Positions 11,033 through 21,109 of a stretch of 64,000 nt of DNA are shown here, piece after piece (position 1 is the stretch's first letter; each line of letters starts with the position of its first letter). The stretch comes from Adiantum capillus-veneris (Eukaryota; Streptophyta; Polypodiopsida; Polypodiales; Pteridaceae), in assembly GCA_014529385.2 (NCBI GenBank), contig CM043961.1, positions 18,084,478 to 18,148,477 on the forward strand, written 5' to 3'. The position numbers and the translations under genes were made by a program. The notes under the pieces were generated by a model. That model had not been told where the DNA came from, did not search any database, and saw nothing but the letters and a program-made list of their open reading frames with translations.

Positions 11033-11200
11033 ATGGCTGAATAGGACACATATATTTTCAAGATGTTTGCTGCTGAGGACCAATTGGATGGGAATAACTA
11101 CCCAATGTGGGCTTACATGATGACACATATTTTTGTTTCAAATGGTGTTTGGAATATTTTGCAAGGCATTGATGTACGTCTACCTTATGTTGTTACAAGC
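11033..11200 (+). pseudogene. Copia-A gag, 5' part
   Basis: The frame starts at ATG 11,033 and has an immediate in-frame TAG after three codons. It then continues as the N-terminal Copia gag: LDGNNYPMWAYMMTHIFVSN, GVWNILQGIDVRLP. The frame is cut at the CACTA insertion; the 3' part resumes at 19,871. The long leader 10,706-11,032 is non-coding and is shared with copy B. Confidence 0.8.
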
Positions 11201-11215
11201 TCCCACTATAACATA

Positions 11216-11450
11216 TGCGCGGTATTATCGCTCGCATTACCGCACAAAAACAAATAAACTTGTAATACGAAATTTCCCGTAAGCGAAAAAGCGTGCGGCA
11301 AAGATTGCGGTAATGGTATGACGGTAAAGTTTGCGGTAATGGATGCGGCTAAATTCTCGCAAGTATTACCGTGCGTATTACTGTAACCTTTTTCGCACTC
11401 ATTACTGCAACAATGTTATCGCGACTATTATCGCATGCGGGTTTATTATA
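11216..11450. repeat. Left subterminal repeats of the CACTA element
   Basis: Variants of GCGGTAAT occur about eight to ten times in both orientations (for example GCGGTAATGG, CATTACCGCA, GTATTACCGTG). Subterminal repeats of this kind are where TNPA-type proteins bind in En/Spm. Confidence 0.8.
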
Positions 11451-11689
11451 AAGAAACAGATGACCGTTTGGATAATCCTTTGTAGGACCATCCAAAAGTT
11501 CATCTATTTTTTTATTTATTTAAAATATTTTTCAAAATTATTATTAATTACAAGCAATTTAATTACAACAAAATATCAATTGAGCAAACTACAATTGGAC
11601 AATACATTGAGCCAAAAAAATGATTGATAATTTTATTTACATAAGTGGAATTACAATTGGACAATACATTGAGCCAAAAAATGATAGGT

Positions 11690-13248
11690 AACTGCATTTA
11701 CATAAAGAGGGCAAAAAAAGCCCGCATATACAAAATAGAGGATGGTCATGGCCAAAACGCTAACGCGTTTGTGCAATTTGCTCATGGGAGAGAGAGCGGC
11801 ATTTCGCGTGGAACTCCTTGACTCTGCAAAACCAGAAAAAGAAACAATTAACACTTTGTTATTTAATATTTGATATAAAATCAACAATTTGATAATTTAA
11901 ATAAAATTAAACTTACATGTTGCAGACTTCTGCACGCATTTTCGAACTCCTCTAGAGAGATCATTTGATTTTCAAACAACCAACACCAAGTTTGATACTC
12001 GGTATGGTTCTCTCTATATCTCTGCACATCTCTGGTCGGGCGACTCATGGTAATATTATACTGACAAAAAAATAGAAACCAATTAATTAAATGAAAAACA
12101 TTAGGTTTTTTACAATAAAACTAATATTTTTACTTACATATTTGTCTTTCCAAGCCGTTTTTCCTCCCGAACCATAATGCGTAGGAGTCTGATGGGATCT
12201 GGCCTCAACTTGGCACGTATACATCCTCGCGCCCGTTGCCCTTTCGTCCTCTTTCTCTTCCATAGCTGTCTCCCACTCCACATCATGGACATTTCTTGGC
12301 CGATAGCTGTGCTAAGGAGACTCCATTGTCTTCTTTGCAGATCTCCTCACACTAGATTTTTTGTTCTTGAGAAATGTTTTGACATGCTCTTGCAACCATT
12401 GCCTTGAGAATTGTTGCTCCTCAGGGTTGGGGAAACACATGTGCATGGTTGTCTCTATATATGTGAGGTTGTAGGGATCCTGCTGATCAAATTTAAGAAA
12501 ACAATTGGACATATGTGGACTGGATTAATTGGTTGATGTGTGTGCGGAATCTCCTGCCCTGCAAAGTCCCGGGATCCACCATACCTCCTCTATAAACCTG
12601 GTAGTATAACCTGCGAGCATCTGGTGCAGGCATGTCATGGTCCTCATCTTCTGCTGGAGCAGGGAGTGGTGACTGTGGAGGAGAATTTGTAGTACTCCCC
12701 CCCCCCTCTCCAAAACAATAACTAGCTCCGCTCCGTCGTCGAGATCGACCGATGCTAGCGTGCGAGCTGCCCTGGCGCTGACTGCCAAAAGAGCACCGAC
12801 GTGAATCTAGGGCAGAAGGTGGGATAGGTGATGGATAGGTAGACGCTCGTGGCATCGGACCCTATCACGTCGCACCCTATGAAGGAAAAGATGAACCTGG
12901 AGCTGTAGGTGAAAAACTCTGCAGGTATAGAGTGCCACCAGTCGGAGTAGAGACCTCAGATAATCCAAAAGCTGCTAGCTGTGCCGGTGAATAGAGTTGC
13001 GTAAGGGTCTGCTGCGAACCTAACCACTCAGCCCGAAGACATAATGCCCTCTCCACATCTAGATCGGTCACAGGTACGACAACAGACCCACCAAGACCGT
13101 CTCGAAACCAGCCGAACCCTGGTGATGACTGCTGAGGCGACGGTTGTGAATGATAGGCAGAGAGAGTGTCGGGATATGACATCCCGTCCGCCATGAACTC
13201 CTCAATGTTGCAAAAGCGTGGTGTGGAAGAAGAAGACATGGTCTCCAT
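11690..13248 (-). pseudogene. CACTA TNPA-like gene (Plant_tran/En-Spm type), spliced
   Basis: Several minus-strand frames line up as exons. The first, 13,248-12,877, begins METMSSSSTPRFCNIEEFMA. The second, 12,855-12,493, is Ser/Pro-rich and ends with LYYQVYRGGMVDPGTLQ. The next, 12,512-12,143, has DPYNLTYIETTMHMCFPNPE, WLQEHVKTFLKNKK and, after a frame change, ARSHQTPTHYGSGGKTAWK, which resembles the conserved core of plant En/Spm second proteins. Splice-like boundaries follow: donor GTAAGT near 12,137, acceptor GTCAG near 12,063, donor near 11,918, acceptor TTGCAG near 11,827. The role in the family is binding the element's terminal repeats. Stops and shifts between exons suggest it is broken, although undetected introns could explain some. 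Assignment rests on position and partial similarity. Confidence 0.6.
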
Positions 13249-13579
13249 TTATTACGACAAAGATTAAACTCGCTAATAAAAATTGGAATATATGATTAAA
13301 AATTTACACATTGATTTTTTTTCAAACATTGGATTCTCTATAGTATCCAATGTTGAAAGAATCCAATGTGGAAAGAATGCAAGGTGTATCTACAACCTAT
13401 AAAAGAACCTCGAAAAGCCTTGAGTGCTAATAAGATATTAGTGTGTGTATTGGCTAATAAGAGATTATTGTGTTTATGATTAGTGTGACCGATTCTGCGA
13501 TCACTTGGACGGCCATTAGGGCCTAATACATCACCTACGACTTAATCATGGAGGTATGTTTATGTTTTTGTGTTGATTA

Positions 13580-14975
13580 CTGTTTAATTTAACATAATTA
13601 GTGTGTGTAATTGACATGAACACACACTAAGTAGTGTGTGCATTGGCCAATGCACACACTAATATCACACTAATTAATGTGTGTTAACACACACTAATTA
13701 GTGTGTGCATTGGCTTGTGTAATTGACTTGTGCACCCACTAATTAGTGTGTGTTAGCATACACTAATTAGTGTGTGTATTGGCTTGTGTAATTGGCTTGT
13801 GCACACACTAATTAGTGTGTGCATTGCTTGTGTAATTGGCTTGTGCACACACTAATTAGTGTGTGCATTGGCTTGTGTGATTGGCCGATGCACACACTAA
13901 TTAGTGTGTGCATTGGCTTGTGTGATTGGACAATGCACACACTAATTAGTGTATGTTAACACACACTATTTAGTGTGTGATTAATGTGTGCATTGGTCAA
14001 TGTGATTGGCCAATGCGCACACTAATTAGTGTGTGTTAACACACATAAATTAGTGTGTACATTGGCCAATGTGATTGGCCAATGTACACAGTAATCACAC
14101 ACTAAATAGTGTGTTAACACACACTAATTAGTGTGTGCATTGGCCAATCCCATTGACCAATGCACACACTAATCACACACTAATTAGTGTGCGCATTGGC
14201 CAATCACATTGATCAATGCACACACTAAATAGTGTGTGTTAACACACACTAATTAGTGTGTGCATTGGCCAATCTCATTGACCAATGTACACAATAATCA
14301 CACGCTAATTAGTGTGCGCATTGGCCAATCACATTGGTCAATGCACACACTAAATAGTGTGTGTTAACACACACTAATTAGTGTGTGCATTGGTCAATCC
14401 CATTGATCAATGCACACACTAATTAGTGTGTGCATTGGCCAATCCCATTCACCAATGCACATACTAATCACACACTAATTAGTGTGCGCATTGGCCAAGC
14501 ACATTGGTCAATGCACACTAATCACACACTAAATAGTGTGTGTTAACACACACTAATTAATGTGTGCATTGGCCAATGCACACACTAATCACACACTAAT
14601 TAGTATGTGTTAACACACACTAATCGCACACTAATTAGTGTGTGCATTGGTCAATCACATTGGCCAATGCACACACTAGTTAGTGTGTGTTAAGTTTAGG
14701 TTTTGCACACACTAATTAGTGTGTGTTAAGTTTGTGTGTAATCACGCACTAATTAGTGTGTGCATTGGCCAATGCACACACTAATTAGTGTGTGTTAAGT
14801 TTAGGTTTTGCACACACTAATTAGTGTGTGTTAAGTTTGTGTGTAATCACACACTAATTAGTGTGTGCATTAGAGTAATGCACACACTAACTAGTGCACA
14901 CATTGGCATATGCACATACTAATTAGTGTGTGTAATCACACACTAATTACTGTATGCACATACTAATGCATAACT
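13580..14975. repeat. Palindrome array between the CACTA genes
   Basis: About 1.4 kb is built from three interleaved palindromes: CACACACTAATTAGTGTGTG, GCATTGGCCAATGC and TGTGTTAACACA. By eye the core CTAATTAG occurs about 23 times. The first palindrome contains CACTA and TAGTG head to head, the same five bases that define the element's ends. The second contains CCAAT on both strands. The array lies between two divergently transcribed genes, so it could work as a two-way promoter or a set of transposase-binding sites; both are inference. Confidence 0.9.
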
Positions 14976-14979
14976 CAAA

Positions 14980-15165
14980 TTAACATATGCATGTGTGTGC
15001 GTATGTGTATTTGTATGCGTGTTAACTTGTGCATCTGTATGTGTATTTGCATGCGTGTTAACGTATGCATGTGTATGTGTATTTGCATGTGTGTTAACTT
15101 GTGCGTGTGTATGCATGCGTGTGTATGAGTGTATGAATGTGTGTGTATGCGTGTGTAAAAATCAA
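14980..15165. repeat. GT-rich minisatellite
   Basis: Three to four degenerate units of roughly 40 bp contain GTATGTGTATTTGCATG and GTGTTAACTTGTG, continuing the flank of the palindrome array. The His/Thr-rich open frame across it is an artefact of the repeat. Confidence 0.75.
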
Positions 15166-15404
15166 GAAACATAAAAAGAAAACTTGCATGGATTTGAAGA
15201 GCTTGTTGGGAGAGGGTAGAAGAGTATAGATGGAAGAGCAAAGATGGTGGAGTGTAGAAGAGTAGGTAGCAATGGTGTAAGAGCTCAAGGTTGTGAGGTT
15301 CTTGCTTTCGGCTTCTGTGAAGAATACGATGAAATTTGAAATTTAGGGTTTTGAACTTCGCGGGGCACGCCGGTGTCCCTATTTATAAGTTTTTTTGAAA
15401 AATA

Positions 15405-15482
15405 CTTCTCCGCGCCTATTACCGCGAGCATTACCGCAACCTTTACCGCAGGTATTATTGCGACTATTACCGCAGCGCAATT
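15405..15482. repeat. Internal cluster of subterminal-like repeats
   Basis: Five close copies of an ATTACCGC-like motif (CTATTACCGCG, CATTACCGCA, CTTTACCGCA, GTATTATTGCG, CTATTACCGCA) lie about 250 bp upstream of the TNP2 coding region. They match the motif near both element ends. Confidence 0.75.
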
Positions 15483-15729
15483 TCGGCCCAACCAACAGAG
15501 AAGGCCGCGTTCTGACATTATGACTTTTGATTTTCAAAATCTATTGGTACTATGTTTTTGATGAAATGTATATAAAATGAAATGATTCCTAGTACTTTGA
15601 AAATGACATTTCTACCTAAAAGTTTTGATTATCATGCATGTTAATTTTTTTTTAAAAAAAAATTGTTGATATTTTATTAACCTTTTTTTTGTAATTTGAT
15701 TTTAATTAGTGTATGTAATTTATTAATGT

Positions 15730-18700
15730 AGGTTGTTTGGGATGATTTTGGCCCGTCCACTGAACCGGATAGATCACGGTGGTTGGCCGAGCGATCACCA
15801 TGCCCATGCGTGCGGTGCAAATGCGCCATTGCTCGACTTCGACGAATATGCTTGAGTCATGTAGAAGATTATGGACTATGGGACGATCCTCGCAAGCGTA
15901 CACGGATGGAAACAAACGATCCGCGAATTGTAGCGGCTGTTGACATCACCCCTCATTGGCGTGTGGTTGGTGGAGGAGGGGAAAGGAGGGTGGAAGAGAG
16001 CATGCGCCAGGAATCCATTAGAGAGAGAGGAAGCACATCAAATCAGCCAACTATTGCTCCCTCTACGAGTGACCACATCCCATCTCCTTACGTGGATGCA
16101 GAAGACGACCATTTGCATAGAATGGTTGAGGATCTCCTTGCACGAGAGGAGGAGCATGAACCAGAGTGTGCATGCGAAGAAGCTTTTGAAAGAACGAGGA
16201 GTGAGCTACTCGATTTGGCACACACTGCACTATATGAGAGATGCTTTTACTCCATTTTAAGGGCATCTCTCAAAGTCCTTAACCTTCAGGCGATGTTTGG
16301 ATGGAGCAATGCTAGTGTCGACGCACTTTTGAGGTATGTATACAGATTGTGAATGATGCTTGTGGAATGCATAAATTAGCTTTTAATGTACTTTCTTCTT
16401 GTGATAGGTTGCTAGGAAAGATGCTGCCAGCTGGCAATCACATGCCAGAGAATAGACGAAAAGCACGCGAAGTGGTGACAGGATTAAGGATGGATTATGG
16501 TCACATTCATGCTTGCATGAAGGATTGTGTGCTCTTTCGTAATGAGCATGCCGATTGTGACACATGTCCATCGTGAGGGGAGCCTAGGTTCAAAGAAGAA
16601 ATGGAGAGCAACATAATTCAATGTAAAGTTTTGAGGCATTTTCTACTCATCCCTCGTATCCAACACATGTGTAGATCGAAGGGTATGAGCGAGCTTTTGA
16701 GTTGGCATGCAAAAAATCACTCCACATATGGTGTTATGAGAGTGCCAGCTGACTCACCAGCATGGAAGCACATAGAGGACACATGGCCAGAGTTCAGGGA
16801 TGAGCCTCGTCACTTGAGGATTGGGTTAGCTAGTGATGGAGTGAATCCATTTGGGCACCCCTCTACTTCGTGGAGCACTTGGCCGGTGGTGGTTGTGAAC
16901 TACAATATTCCTCCTTGGGAGGCAACAAAAAAGGGAAACATTTTACTATCACTTCTCATTCCAAGAAAGCACAAGGTAAAAAACATGGATGTATATCTGC
17001 AGCCTCTTATTGAAGAGCTTCAAGAACTATGGAGAGGCATAGATATCATTGACATTTCACGGCCACCACGAGACCGCAAAGCCATCATCAAGTGCATCCT
17101 CATGTAGACCATGCATGATTACCCAGGATTTGGAGAGGTATCTGGTAAGTATGCACATGTTAAGTGTACTCTTTGCTTTAGTTTTATCATCTCATGTGTA
17201 ACGTTTGTTTACCTCTTGGCAGGATTATCAACATCTGGACATAGTGCGTGTCCAATTTGTGGCCCTTCCCTTGTGATACAGAGAGACCTCCTCTTCTTGG
17301 GAAGGTGATCTATCCCAACAACCATCGCTTCCTGCCTCCTTCACATCGTAGATATGCTCCCCCTATCAATGGAGTGAAGCCGTCCCATTGGAACATGGCT
17401 GATTGAGCGAAGCATTGGGAGGAGCATCACGGTACCTCACCCCCTCCCAATGGGCTGCCAAGGGGTATGTTGAGGTACTCTATCTTCTTGTCGCTCCCAT
17501 ATTGGGCTTCGTTGAAAATTCAGCACTTATTGGACCCTATGCATGTGTTCAAAAATGTTGGGCAAGCTATATGGGATCACATAATTGGAAAGAAGTATTC
17601 ATTGGGTGCTAGGGAAGATTTAAGAGCCATGAGACGTCTCCCCCCTTCAGCCACGCCCCGCATGGGGGAGCGGGGAAAGATGATTCTCCCAAAAGCACCG
17701 TGGATACTGTCAAAGGCAGACCAAGAGCGGACAAAGCAAGTTATGGCATCCATCCGACCTCCAACGAGATATATGCGGTCATTCAAAGGTGCTTTCACAA
17801 AAACCAAAAAGGGTGGCTCCACTCAATTGTATGGATTGAAATCCCATGATTGGCATAAAATTCTTTAGGTAAGAGTAGAACAGTTTGTGGTGTCTATGTG
17901 TCCTTATATATAAGTTGACATTCACTAAGATGTCTTATTGTTTGTAGTTTGTACTTCCCATAACTATTAGTGGTTATGGAGACACTAAGGTAAAGGCTGC
18001 AATATTCAAAGTGGGTGAGATTGTGAGGTAATGGGTTTTTTTTCAAGTACTATATCATCTTGTGCCATGTACAATAGAATTTTTTTTCATGTACTATATT
18101 ATTTGTGCCCTGTAGATTTGTGAGCTCCAAGGAGATAGAAGTGGAAGCCATACCAGTAGCCCATCAGCTAGCAGTAGAGACAGTGTGTGCTATTGAGGAT
18201 GCATTCCCACGTACAATCCTTGTTAGCCAAGTACACCTATTGCTTCACAGTATCTCATCACAGTGGATCCATCATTGCCTCATCTGTGGAGTGAGGAAGA
18301 GGATCCTAGGAAGCACTCAACCATTCCTAGTGGAAAAGGCTCACTCTTGGTCATGGATAGAGAGTTTCATGCCATAGTCAACAACTACTGTTTAGTCAAT
18401 GCCACTATCATGACCAAATGGGTCAATATGTACTTGGAAGCCCGCGCATCTAGAGAAAGGGATAGAGGTGCATGGAAGAGGTCGCATGGAGGTAGACGCG
18501 CACCTCCTTTTCCTAAAGAGCTTGAAAAATATCCTGATTTGATTCAAGTAGAGTGGATCCATAATGCCATGACCAATGCCAAAGAACAAGGAGAACAAAT
18601 AATCCCTAAAGAATGGAAGTATGCGCGAGGATGCTTACGCAAGGTGAGTGTGTATATGTTATGTATGCATGTATGCAAATCACTTAATGAAATGAGATGT

Positions 18701-19370
18701 AACCTCTTATGCATTGTGAAAATAGGGTCTCACTTTCAACTCCATTTGGTCCGAAGGCCGACATTTCCGCACCCGCAAGATAGATGAGTGTCGGACCACT
18801 AACGATTGTGGCATGATGGGAAACTTTGACACAACAACACATGAGGTCAGATACTGTGGTACTATACAGAGAATAATCAAAGTGGATTTCAGATATTTTC
18901 ACAAATTCCTCTTTGAGTGACGATGGTTTGCGGGTGAGATCAAAAGACATGAAAATGGGCTCATTATGGTGGATTCCACCCAATTCTATCGGGGAAAAAC
19001 TAACAACTTGGTGTATCCTAGTAGTTGTGAGCAGGTAATTTAGGCTATGTGCAATAAACTTAAATTAAAAATTTAATATATGTATATCAGCTTATTCTTT
19101 GTGTGTGATGTACAGGTTTTTTATGTGCCATGTATATATCAACGAAGACTTTGGTATGTCATTCCAGTCACGCCGCGGGGTAGGTCTATCTTTGCAGAGA
19201 CGGACATTGAGCCAGTAATTGATCCCATCATACCATCACCACAAGATGCAGAGGAAGATGTAGTTGAAGTTGAAGAAGGTCAGCCAAGCCTTGCAACTAA
19301 TCATCTTGAGGAGGAGGAAGAGGGAGAAAGCATTCTACAGGAGGTGATGGAGAGGAGGAAGAATCTCTAA
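15730..19370 (+). pseudogene. CACTA TNP2-type transposase gene, seven exons, damaged
   Basis: Exons follow the order of plant TNP2 transposases. Exon 1 (15,730-16,333, after acceptor TGTAG) has a Cys-rich PCPCVRCKC start. Exon 2 (16,408-17,144) has KMLPAGNHMPENRRKAREVV, DYGHIHACMKDCVLFRNE, RWH-like LLSWHAKNHSTYGVM, PADSPAWKHIEDTWPEF, LRIGLASDGVNPFG, NYNIPPWEA and DVYLQPLIEELQELW. Exon 3 (17,223-17,868) has HSACPICG, LLDPMHVFKNVGQAIW and YGLKSHDWHKIL. Exon 4 is 17,948-18,027 and exon 5 is 18,116-18,643 (EAIPVAHQLAVETVC, WKYARG). Exon 6 (18,726-19,034) carries VRYCGTIQRIIKVDFRYF and GLIMVDSTQFYRG. Exon 7 (19,116-19,370) carries VFYVPCIYQRRLWYVIPVT and an acidic tail. Introns have GT-AG ends. 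In-frame stops (16,574, 17,105, 17,400, 17,866, 18,918) and at least one frameshift make it non-functional as read. Confidence 0.88.
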
Positions 19371-19867
19371 ACTCGTTTATTGATTTGAATACTATGGGTC
19401 TAAATATGGGCCCTAGTGCTTGTAGAGATCTTATACAAGATGAGAATTAATAAAACTCTCCATTCTTTCTTTTGGTGTAGTATATGATTAATTCTCAAAT
19501 GTTTTGTTATGTGCTTATGAATAGTATTTGTAATGGTTTTGTTGTGAGTATTATGATTTATGTAGAGAATTTTTAGAGTGAAAGAGAGATTAAGTGAAGT
19601 GAGAATTCTGGAGAGTGTAGGAGTTGTAGTGTGTAAATACATTTTGAGTTGTATTGGATTTAAATGGTAATCCGCGGGAGAGGGAGGGGGAAGGGGGTCT
19701 ATGGCCTTGGCGATAATCGACGCCGTAATAACCGCAGCAATAGGCGTGGTAATACTAGCGGTAATACGCCGCATGAACAACAAAGGGGTTTCTCTCTCCT
19801 CATTTTGAATTCCGCTCTCTTGTTTTGCGGTAATGGTCCATGGTAAACACCACGATCTCTCATAGTG
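19371..19867. repeat. Right subterminal region of the CACTA element
   Basis: After the TNP2 stop comes about 280 bp of AT-rich sequence, then GCGGTAAT-like motifs at 19,664-19,835 (AATCCGCGG, CCGTAATAACCGC, GCGGTAATACG, GCGGTAATGG). It ends at CATAGTG. Confidence 0.8.
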
Positions 19868-19870
19868 TCC

Positions 19871-20235
19871 GTTGAGGATGTTGCTCATTCTAGTAGATCT
19901 GTTCCTTCTAGAGTTATTTTACCTACATCTCAACAAACTTTTTGGGATGTAAGAGATGCGTAGATTCATGATTGATTGCATTATCTATGAAGCGTACTAT
20001 TACTCCTCACATTCACTTAGAAAAATCAACAAAACAGGCTTGGGATACTCTTGGTGATCTTTATGCATGTTGCAATGAGACAAAAATTGCATTGCTATGT
20101 AAAAAGTTGGAGTCGAAGATGGAAGAGGAAGACGACACGGATAAATTTTTTTGTTGGTATCAAAGATATTAATGAGCAACTCATAAAACTAGTGACCTTA
20201 GGAAAAGTTTGGACTCAAATTTGGGCCTTGTAAGC
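19871..20235 (+). pseudogene. Copia-A gag, 3' part
   Basis: The gag frame resumes after the CACTA: PHIHLEKSTKQAWDTLGDLY and KIALLCKKLESKMEEEDD, the UBN2-like part of Copia gag. Near 20,140 the frame shifts to VGIKDINEQLIKLVTLGKV. A parallel segment exists in Copia-B at 39,840-40,090. Confidence 0.8.
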
Positions 20236-20672
20236 AATTCCATGTCAGTATAGAGAGGGATAATAAAAAATAATATTTCTTCATTTTTTTATTAGAAGAA
20301 CAAAATTATAAAAAAGGCTTAAAGTTTATATTATGGCACACTTCATTAGATATAAAAGGAAAAGTGCTCAAATTCAGCGCCGCGTATGTCAAAAGATTGC
20401 TTTTATAAGGACTAATAGGTGAAAAGGAGTTATGACCAAAAAAATGTGGGAATATAGCTGTGAACGCTTTTCTTCCTTGTATGTTACACTTTTGATTTAG
20501 TGTTTGAGATTATGACTACGAGGAAAACAAAGCTATTGCAATGTGAGCACCATAGAAAATAATCATGCATCACAGTCCATGGCTACGAAAGAATCCAATA
20601 TTGTGGTAAGCAATGATTCTTTCTTGCTCGTTGTCGCTGTATCTTTCTATCTCTGCATATTTTTCTATCTAT

Positions 20673-20747
<75 letters not shown>

Positions 20748-21100
20748 GGACACAAAGGATCTTTATCTTTACTTAAAAATATAATGGTGTCAATAAGCTA
20801 GCAAAGGTGCCAATCAAGTGTCATATAAGTATGTATGCAAGTGAAACTTTTTAGAAGGATGGGTTCTTGCTGAAATTGAAGAGCATGTGGTGCCATATTT
20901 ACGTATTTTTTTCAAAATTGAATATAAAAACCCCTTATTTTAATGTATCTTTGTTAAATTGTTTAAAATTTTTGCATTCTAAAACCCCTCCTTTCAAACT
21001 CACCTTATCCATTAACATGATTACATAGTACACCCCCGAAGATTCTAGGTAAGATCAAAGTTTCCAAATGATGTTTCAATAAGGGCTACATGCAGGTTAC
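20236..21100. other. Degraded Copia-A internal region
   Basis: The zinc knuckle and protease expected here are not recognisable. The stretch holds AT-rich sequence and a (CT)n tract at 20,676-20,746. I see no supported gene. Confidence 0.5.
20676..20746. repeat. (CT)n microsatellite
   Basis: About 35 uninterrupted CT units. Confidence 0.95.
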
Positions 21101-21109
21101 ATACATTCA

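Larger units (their letters stand above)
7915..11200 (+). repeat. Duplicated segment, copy A
   Basis: This segment matches 34,670-39,830 (copy B) in the same orientation, across sequence outside the Copia LTRs. Shared blocks include TGATGATGCTTTTGAAT-type sequence near 8100, the block around ATAATCGCAACCATTTCTG near 8503, and TTTTGTATTTGTGCCAGTTC near 10,240. Both then enter a Copia LTR and gag. Copy A contains a MITE and LINE-c that are absent from B, and B contains insertions that are absent from A. The homology resumes at 19,868, beyond the CACTA insertion. Confidence 0.75.
11204..19867. mobile_element. CACTA (En/Spm) DNA transposon, 8664 bp, inserted in Copia-A gag
   Basis: The left end reads CACTATAACATATGCGC and the right end, on the minus strand, CACTATGAGAGATCG. 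The ends share CACTAT. The element is flanked by a 3-bp target duplication TCC (11,201-11,203 and 19,868-19,870), as is typical of the superfamily. The matching gag in Copia-B (around 39,838) reads straight through GC-TCC-GTGAGGATG, giving an empty site. Inside are a minus-strand TNPA-like gene (11.69-13.25 kb), a plus-strand TNP2-type transposase gene (15.73-19.37 kb), a palindrome array between them, and subterminal GCGGTAAT-like repeats. Both genes look damaged, so mobility would need help from another copy. Confidence 0.93.

Noticed and set aside
13580-14975. CRISPR-like regular repeats
   Set aside because: Units are overlapping palindromes without unique spacers, inside a plant transposon, with no cas genes.
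14975-15241. His/Thr-rich minus-strand protein
   Set aside because: It is a translation of a GT-rich minisatellite; several frames give similar low-complexity peptides.
15783-16352. Start codon of the TNP2 gene at 15,783
   Set aside because: The codon is TTG and the frame is open upstream to a splice acceptor at about 15,729, so the true start lies in an unseen earlier exon or is lost.
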